Assembly: GCA_023445955.1 (NCBI GenBank) | Contig: JAEXJH010000052.1 | Span: 1 to 9,863 of the forward strand | Reading direction: 5' to 3' | Length of the DNA stretch: 9,863 nt | Source of the DNA: Pseudomonadota bacterium | GTDB taxonomy: Bacteria; Pseudomonadota; Alphaproteobacteria; Caulobacterales; Caulobacteraceae | Shown here: piece after piece, positions 5,781 to 9,863 of the stretch | How the letters are laid out: each line of letters starts with the position of its first letter | Numbering within the stretch: the first letter of the stretch is position 1 | Notes under the pieces: generated by a model | The model's input: the letters and a program-made list of their open reading frames with translations, nothing else | Told to the model about the DNA's origin: nothing | The model's database searches: none | Position numbers and translations under genes: made by a program

Positions 5781-6554
5781 ATGCGGGGGGCGGCGGCGGT
5801 CATCGGACTTCTGGCTTTCCTGCTCGCGCCGCTTTCGTCCGCATACGCCGCCGGGCCGTTTTCCAACTGGAGCGCGGTCGTGGTGGCCGGCGATTTCCAC
5901 GCCCATTCCGGCGGCCCGACCGAAGCCTTCGACAACGCCCGCCGCGACGTCTCCAAGGCTCTGGTCGAGCTGGGCTTCGACAAGGCCGCCATCCAGCAGT
6001 TCTCGGTGCGTCCCGATCGCTATCCCGCCGAAACGCCTGGCAAGACCGAGGCGCGCACCATTTACGACGCCCTGAAGGCCAAGGCCGAGACGGCCAAGGC
6101 GGGCTGCCTGTTCTACATCAGCACGCACGGCAGTCCGGAGGGCGTGATTCTGGGGCAGCAGATGCTGCGGCCCCAGTTGCTGGCCGCGCTGGTGAACGAC
6201 GCCTGTCCCAGCCGGCCCAGCGTGGTGGTGATCTCCGCCTGTTTTTCGGGCGTCTTCATCCCGCCGCTGCAGGACAAGAACCGGCTGATCCTGACCGCCG
6301 CCCGCCCCGACCGCGCGTCGTTCGGCTGCGGCGAGGACGACAAGTACCCGTTCTTCGACGACTGCTTCCTGGCGGTTGCGCCCAGCGCCCGCGACTTCGC
6401 GGCCCTGGGCGCAGCGGTCCAGGCTTGCGTGGCGCGCCGCGAAAAGGAAACCGGCGCAGAGCCCGCCTCCGAACCGCAGGTGTGGATCGGCCCAGCCTTG
6501 CGCCCGATGCTGCCGCTCTATGCGTTCAACCGGAGCAAGCCGTCTTTACCTTGA
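5781..6554 (+). CDS. exported legumain-like (C13, caspase-fold) cysteine peptidase homologue
   Basis: A 257-residue protein with a signal peptide (residues 1-23, hydrophobic core IGLLAFLLAPLSS, cut likely after AYA). The clan CD peptidase dyad is visible: His116 in CLFYISTHGSPEG and Cys154 in SVVVISACFSG, each after a hydrophobic strand, 38 residues apart as in legumain/caspase folds. The segment LILTAARPDRASFGC (169-183) is also typical of bacterial C13-like proteins. The product is expected in the periplasm, where it would cut after Asn or Asp if it follows its eukaryotic relatives; no substrate is known. ATG 5781 has a good ribosome site (AAGGACAGG) and lies 10 bases after the thioesterase, so it belongs to the same transcript. 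Family assignment is confident; specificity is unknown. Confidence 0.88.
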   Translation: MRGAAAVIGLLAFLLAPLSSAYAAGPFSNWSAVVVAGDFHAHSGGPTEAFDNARRDVSKALVELGFDKAAIQQFSVRPDRYPAETPGKTEARTIYDALKAKAETAKAGCLFYISTHGSPEGVILGQQMLRPQLLAALVNDACPSRPSVVVISACFSGVFIPPLQDKNRLILTAARPDRASFGCGEDDKYPFFDDCFLAVAPSARDFAALGAAVQACVARREKETGAEPASEPQVWIGPALRPMLPLYAFNRSKPSLP

Positions 6555-6633
6555 CCGGTGATCGGGTTTGACCCCCGCGCCCAGCACGTTACACAAACCC
6601 CAGGGGTTCTTCCGCTTCACCCAGGGGACATCG
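6555..6633 (+). promoter_or_regulatory. 79-base leader with hairpin and strong ribosome site for the serine hydrolase
   Basis: AGGGGA (6623-6628) sits 5 bases before TTG 6634 and is the best ribosome site here. The octamer CCCAGGGG occurs twice, 21 bases apart (6599-6606 and 6620-6627); the first can fold as AACCC-CAG-GGGTT. The CCCC at 6598-6601 could alternatively pair with the ribosome site. Read as protein from TTG 6568, this stretch uses codons rare for this genome (TTA, AAA, ACA), supporting non-coding status. Confidence 0.45.
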
Positions 6634-8775
6634 TTGACGTTGCGCGTATCCGCAGCCGCCCTCGCGGCGGCCTTCACCGCACTTTGGCCCATGACGGGAT
6701 TGGAGGCGCGGGCGCAGGACGCTACGCCCGCCCCCGCCGAGCCGACGCTGAACGCCGCGCCACGCCCCTATAACAGCCTGCGTCCGCGCCGCGTGCGCCC
6801 GATCCGCCCAGCGGCGACCGCCGCGGCTACTCCGCCCAAGCCCGTCGCGACACCGGTCCCCGCAACACCCGCGCCGGCCACGCCCGCCCTGCCCGCGCCC
6901 ACCGCCCACGCGCCGATGAATGCGCCCGAGCTGGAGGCCTTCGTCGACGGCGTCGTGCGCCGCGCCATGAGTCGCGACCATATCGCCGGCGTCACCCTGT
7001 CGGTCGTCCAGAACGGCCAGGTCGTGCTGAAGAAGGGCTACGGCTTCTCGAACCTCGGCCAGCGCAAGCCGGTCGATCCGGACACGACGCTGTTCCGCGT
7101 CGCGTCGATCTCCAAGACGTTCACCTGGATCACCCTGATGAACGAGATCGAGTCCGGCCACATGCGCCTGGACGGCCCCGTGAACCTCTACCTGCCCGAA
7201 CCGCTGCAGCTGAAGGACCAGGGCAAGAAGACCCAGGTGCGCCTGCGCGACCTGATGACTCACACCGGCGGGTTCGAGGACCGCGCCCTGGGCCAGCTGT
7301 TCGAGCGCGATCCCAACCGCGTGCGCACCCTGGCCGACTATCTGCGCCAGGAGCGTCCGCGCCGGGTGCGCGAGCCGGGCCTGCTGCCCAGCTATTCCAA
7401 CTATGGCGCCGCCCTGGCCGGGGCCGCGGTCTCCAACGTCACCGGCAAGCCCTACGAGCAGCTGGTCAGCGAGGAGATCATCCTGCCGGCCGGCATGCGC
7501 CACACCACCTTCCGCGAGGCCCGCCCGTGGCGCGACGGCCTGCCCGCGCCGATGAACGAGACCCTGGCCGCCGACCTGTCGGACGGCTTCTCGTGGACGC
7601 CGATGGGCTGGAAGACCCAGCCGCGTGAGTTCATGGGCCAGGTGGCGCCCGCCGCATCGGCCTCCAGCACGGCCGGCGACATGGCCCGCTACATGACCCT
7701 GCTGCTGAACGGCGGCGTCATCGACGGCAAGACCATCTTCTCGCCCAAGACGGCGCTGGCCTTCCGCACGCCGATGTACCGACCCGCCCCGGAAGCGGCA
7801 GGCTGGAACGCCGGCTTCCAGGATTCCCCCATGCCCGGCAACCGCCGCGGCTTCGGCCACCAGGGCGCGACCCTCTATTTCCACTCGAACATGGTGCTGG
7901 TGCCGGACCTGGGCCTGGGCATCTTCGTCTCGGTCAACACCGACAGCGGCGCCAACCTTCCCGCAACCCTGCCGGCGACCATCGTCGAGCACTTCTACGC
8001 CCCGGCCCCGGCCGTGCCGGCCGACAGCGCCATTAGCTACGACCAGGCGCGCGTCTATGAAGGCGACTACCTGACCACGCGCCGCGCCTATGGCGGGCTG
8101 GAGGGCTTCACCAACCGCATCATCGGCCGCGCCAATGTCCGCGCCACCGCAGATGGCCGCCTGACGGTGACCGAGGGCGGCGTCAGCAGCCTTTACAACG
8201 GCACGGGCCGTCCGGGCGTGTTCAAGGCCGTCGACGGCCCGCTGATGCTGGTGTTCGACGCCAATGGCGACAAGCCCTCGCGCTTCTATGCCGCCCGCGG
8301 GTTCTCGACCTACGAGCGGATCGGCTTCTTCAAGTCGGCCGGTCTACTGAGCTGGACCGCGGTCATCGCCGGCTTCGCCAGCATCGCCACGATCCTGGGC
8401 GTGCTGTTCCGCAACCGCCGCGAGGCCCGCCAGACCCCGGTCCAGGCCCGCGCCGCCCAGATGCAGACCATGCAGGCGGTGCTTTGGCTGATCTCTGCCG
8501 GCTGCATGGGCGTGTTCGCCGCCAAGGCCGCCGACCAGACCGCCGTCTTCTTCGGCTGGCCCTCGGGCTGGCTGCTCAGCGGCTCGGCCTGCGCCCTGGT
8601 CGCCGCGGCGCTCAGCATCCTGACCTTGGGCGCCCTGCCGATGGTCTGGCGCGGCGGCCGCCGGGTCGACAGCTGGAGCGGCGGCCGCAAGCTGGCCTTC
8701 ACCTTCACCGCCCTGCTGTTCGTCCTGCTCAGCGTGCTTCTGGGCCTGTGGGGCTATCTGCTGCCCAGGAGCTGA
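6634..8775 (+). CDS. class-C beta-lactamase-fold serine hydrolase with C-terminal membrane domain
   Basis: From TTG 6634 the product is 713 residues: signal peptide (LRVSAAALAAAFTALWPMTG, cut near ARAQ), a Pro/Ala/Arg-rich linker of about 60 residues, the PF00144 hydrolase domain (about 95-460), a beta-rich segment, then four transmembrane helices (about 570-590, 613-632, 645-668, 687-711). Catalytic motifs are present: Ser158-Ile-Ser-Lys161 (SxxK), Tyr254-Ser-Asn256 (YxN) and His409-Gln-Gly411 in the third-motif position. Such proteins are usually peptidases, esterases or D-aminopeptidase-like enzymes rather than antibiotic-resistance enzymes. The topology places the catalytic domain in the periplasm, anchored to the inner membrane. 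TTG 6634 is preferred over TTG 6568 because of the AGGGGA site, the signal-peptide shape and codon use. It follows the C13 gene by 79 bases. Confidence 0.92.
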   Translation: MTLRVSAAALAAAFTALWPMTGLEARAQDATPAPAEPTLNAAPRPYNSLRPRRVRPIRPAATAAATPPKPVATPVPATPAPATPALPAPTAHAPMNAPELEAFVDGVVRRAMSRDHIAGVTLSVVQNGQVVLKKGYGFSNLGQRKPVDPDTTLFRVASISKTFTWITLMNEIESGHMRLDGPVNLYLPEPLQLKDQGKKTQVRLRDLMTHTGGFEDRALGQLFERDPNRVRTLADYLRQERPRRVREPGLLPSYSNYGAALAGAAVSNVTGKPYEQLVSEEIILPAGMRHTTFREARPWRDGLPAPMNETLAADLSDGFSWTPMGWKTQPREFMGQVAPAASASSTAGDMARYMTLLLNGGVIDGKTIFSPKTALAFRTPMYRPAPEAAGWNAGFQDSPMPGNRRGFGHQGATLYFHSNMVLVPDLGLGIFVSVNTDSGANLPATLPATIVEHFYAPAPAVPADSAISYDQARVYEGDYLTTRRAYGGLEGFTNRIIGRANVRATADGRLTVTEGGVSSLYNGTGRPGVFKAVDGPLMLVFDANGDKPSRFYAARGFSTYERIGFFKSAGLLSWTAVIAGFASIATILGVLFRNRREARQTPVQARAAQMQTMQAVLWLISAGCMGVFAAKAADQTAVFFGWPSGWLLSGSACALVAAALSILTLGALPMVWRGGRRVDSWSGGRKLAFTFTALLFVLLSVLLGLWGYLLPRS

Positions 8776-8800
8776 TCGTCCCGTCGCGATCCGTCCTTAA

Positions 8801-8849
8801 GCTCGTTTCCCGGCGCCCTGCTTGCAGATCGTCGTTCGGGGAAACGAGC
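8801..8849 (+). repeat. perfect 11-bp inverted repeat in the leader of the small membrane protein
   Basis: GCTCGTTTCCC (8801-8811) and GGGAAACGAGC (8839-8849) pair perfectly around a 27-base loop. The 3' arm ends one base before the ribosome site AGGGAG (8851-8856) of the gene starting at GTG 8864. No T-run follows on either strand, so it is not a classical intrinsic terminator. It may act as an mRNA leader structure, a DNA-binding palindrome or a stability element. Confidence 0.6.
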
Positions 8850-8863
8850 GAGGGAGACGCGAC

Positions 8864-9250
8864 GTGTCAAAACTGGACGGTCTGGCGTTTGGGGGTTCGG
8901 GTCTGGCCGCCTGGGCGGCCGCGACCCTGTTCTATGCGGCTTTCGGCGGGGGGATCCTCGAAAGCACGTTCTGGTTCTACGCACTGAACGCCTTCGCGGC
9001 GGCCGCGGCGCTGACCTTCACCTTCTGGGCGGTGACCCGGCTGACGCACACGCCGCGTCGCCGGCGGCTGATGCCGATGATCCTGTACTCGACGCCGGGT
9101 TTGGTGGGCGGCGCGCTGGTCGTGGCGCGCTACGCCGAGGTGATGCCGACCGGCGATCCGGTCAGCACCGGCCGCTACGGCGCGTTCCTGGCGGTGCTGT
9201 ACATTACCGTGGCCGCCTCAATCTTCGAGCGTGCGCCGCATAAGGCTTGA
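8864..9250 (+). CDS. small four-helix membrane protein, unknown function
   Basis: A 128-residue inner-membrane protein with four predicted transmembrane segments (about 9-28, 36-59, 70-88, 104-121) and a basic loop PRRRR at 64-68 that should be cytoplasmic. GTG 8864 is chosen for AGGGAG 7 bases upstream; an in-frame ATG at 8822 would put a polar, unlikely extension ahead of the first helix. Size and helix number resemble DUF5367-type proteins, but I cannot confirm this by eye. It follows a perfect hairpin-forming repeat and ends 33 bases inside the opposing RusA gene. Coding status is well supported by composition and topology; function is unknown. Confidence 0.75.
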   Translation: MSKLDGLAFGGSGLAAWAAATLFYAAFGGGILESTFWFYALNAFAAAAALTFTFWAVTRLTHTPRRRRLMPMILYSTPGLVGGALVVARYAEVMPTGDPVSTGRYGAFLAVLYITVAASIFERAPHKA

Positions 9251-9604
9251 GTTCAGCTTGCGGACCTGGATGACGATCCGCTCGCGCTCGCCCGGCCGTC
9301 GCTCGACCAGCAGCCGGGCGACCTGGGCGTCGTCGTGGAAGGCATAGCCCTTGATCGCGTCCAGCAGGGCCTTGGCCAGGTTGTCGAGATCCATCCACGG
9401 CGGCTCGCCCAGATATTCCATGCCGATCTCGACGCTGAACTCGCCCCAGGCCGGCCGCGAACCGCGCCAGGACTTGCGGAAGAACTCGTAGATCAGCGGC
9501 TTGTAGTACTTGCCCTGGGTGGTCAGGCCGTCGACCACGATGGTCAGCTCGCCCCCGGCCTCGCGGGCGCGGACCTTGCCGTGATGGGTCCAGTCGTCGT
9601 CCAA
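9218..9604 (-). CDS. RusA-family crossover junction endodeoxyribonuclease
   Basis: A 128-residue Holliday junction resolvase homologue. The family signature is clear: Asp72-Leu-Asp74-Asn75 in PWMDLDNLAKALLDAIKG, then Asp91-Asp92 in FHDDAQV. These correspond closely to the metal-binding aspartates of E. coli RusA (Asp70, Asp72, Asp91). Lys78 and Asp82 also fit the pattern. The family resolves four-way DNA junctions as a dimer and is often carried by prophages, but no phage gene is visible here. The start is TTG 9604: an in-frame stop lies just upstream, and GAGG sits 7 bases before it, inside the end of the preceding gene. One base separates the two genes, so they are co-translated. The 3' end overlaps the opposing membrane-protein gene by 33 bases. 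Confidence 0.87.
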   Translation of the reverse strand: MDDDWTHHGKVRAREAGGELTIVVDGLTTQGKYYKPLIYEFFRKSWRGSRPAWGEFSVEIGMEYLGEPPWMDLDNLAKALLDAIKGYAFHDDAQVARLLVERRPGERERIVIQVRKLNSSLMRRTLED

Positions 9605-9605
9605 A

Positions 9606-9863
9606 TCAGAGCCTCAAGTGGATGCCGCGCTTATGCAGCGGGATCAGGATCGCGGTGATGAAGGCAAGAACCAGAACCGCGCAGGCAAGGGAAGCCAGAT
9701 AAGGGTCCGGCAGCGCCGTCAGCGCCATGGCGTTGCCAAAGCCCTGCGGTGTCGGATGGGCTCCAGGGATGATCCGCAGGTCGCTGAAGATCCCCAGCAG
9801 CTGGCACAGGATGAAGGCCAGGATCGCGTTGCCGCCCAGCACCTTCAGGACATAGTCGAAGCC
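9606..9863 (-). CDS. C-terminal end of a multi-pass membrane protein, COG4299/NagX-like acyltransferase
   Basis: The frame is open to the window edge (minus-strand start GFDYVLKV), so only the last 85 residues are seen. Two hydrophobic segments are visible: NAILAFILCQLLGIF and PYLASLACAVLVLAFITAILI. VLGGNAILAF just before a membrane helix, and a C-terminus of the form PLHKRGIHLRL, fit the end of heparan-alpha-glucosaminide N-acetyltransferase-like (COG4299, NagX/DUF5009) proteins, which typically close with a basic Y/H-[KR]-[KR]-x-I motif. The GTG at 9842 is internal, not a start. It lies immediately upstream of the RusA gene in the same direction. Membrane location is sure; family assignment is moderate because the diagnostic N-terminal part lies outside. 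Confidence 0.6.
   Translation of the reverse strand, partial: GFDYVLKVLGGNAILAFILCQLLGIFSDLRIIPGAHPTPQGFGNAMALTALPDPYLASLACAVLVLAFITAILIPLHKRGIHLRL

Noticed and set aside
6589..7992. 467-residue minus-strand ORF opposite the serine hydrolase
   Set aside because: Low-complexity Gly/Ala/Arg/His-rich translation typical of the reverse strand of a GC-rich gene; the plus frame has three catalytic motifs.
8801..8849. Intrinsic terminator after the serine hydrolase
   Set aside because: The stem is perfect but the loop is 27 bases and no T-run follows on either strand.

Overview
The window looks like chromosomal DNA from Caulobacter or a very close relative (Alphaproteobacteria). The DNA is GC-rich with strong G/C bias at third codon positions. 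The clearest marker is a circularly permuted, two-piece tmRNA gene whose encoded tag reads (A)ANDNFAEEFAVAA, the known Caulobacter crescentus tag. There is no insertion sequence, phage cluster, CRISPR array, rRNA or ordinary tRNA. Genes are packed tightly, often with 4-base or longer overlaps.

Layout: (1) 2-2883, plus strand: the 3' part of the acetolactate synthase large subunit (ilvB/ilvI), the ACT-domain small subunit (ilvN/ilvH), and an unrecognised probable secreted protein 3 bases downstream. (2) 2831-4317: an AraC-family regulator on the minus strand whose 3' end overlaps the previous gene by 53 bases. Across a divergent spacer lie a signal-peptide-like mini-ORF and a small Atu4866-like protein on the plus strand. 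The spacer carries an inverted pair of TTGCACGAnnnTCC elements, a candidate operator. (3) 4327-5770: the permuted ssrA gene (acceptor piece first, then a spacer, then the coding piece), followed by sspB, the alphaproteobacterial ClpXP adaptor for ssrA-tagged proteins, and a PaaI-like hotdog thioesterase overlapping sspB by 4 bases. (4) 5781-8775: two exported hydrolases in the same direction, a legumain-like (C13) cysteine peptidase homologue and a class-C beta-lactamase-fold serine hydrolase with a C-terminal four-helix membrane domain. (5) 8776-9863: a small four-helix membrane protein preceded by a perfect 11-bp inverted repeat, then on the minus strand a RusA-family Holliday junction resolvase and the C-terminal end of a multi-pass membrane protein resembling COG4299/NagX acyltransferases.

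How the genes work together: the two acetolactate synthase subunits form the first committed enzyme of valine, leucine and isoleucine synthesis. The tmRNA and SspB form one quality-control route: tmRNA rescues stalled ribosomes and adds the tag, and SspB delivers tagged proteins to ClpXP. The two components lie side by side here. The thioesterase and the two envelope hydrolases downstream may be co-transcribed with sspB, but nothing visible ties their functions to tagging. The most notable items are the two-piece tmRNA with its SspB neighbour, a cluster of GANTC (CcrM) sites between them, the AraC operator candidate, the split signal-peptide/Atu4866 arrangement and the hairpin before the small membrane protein.
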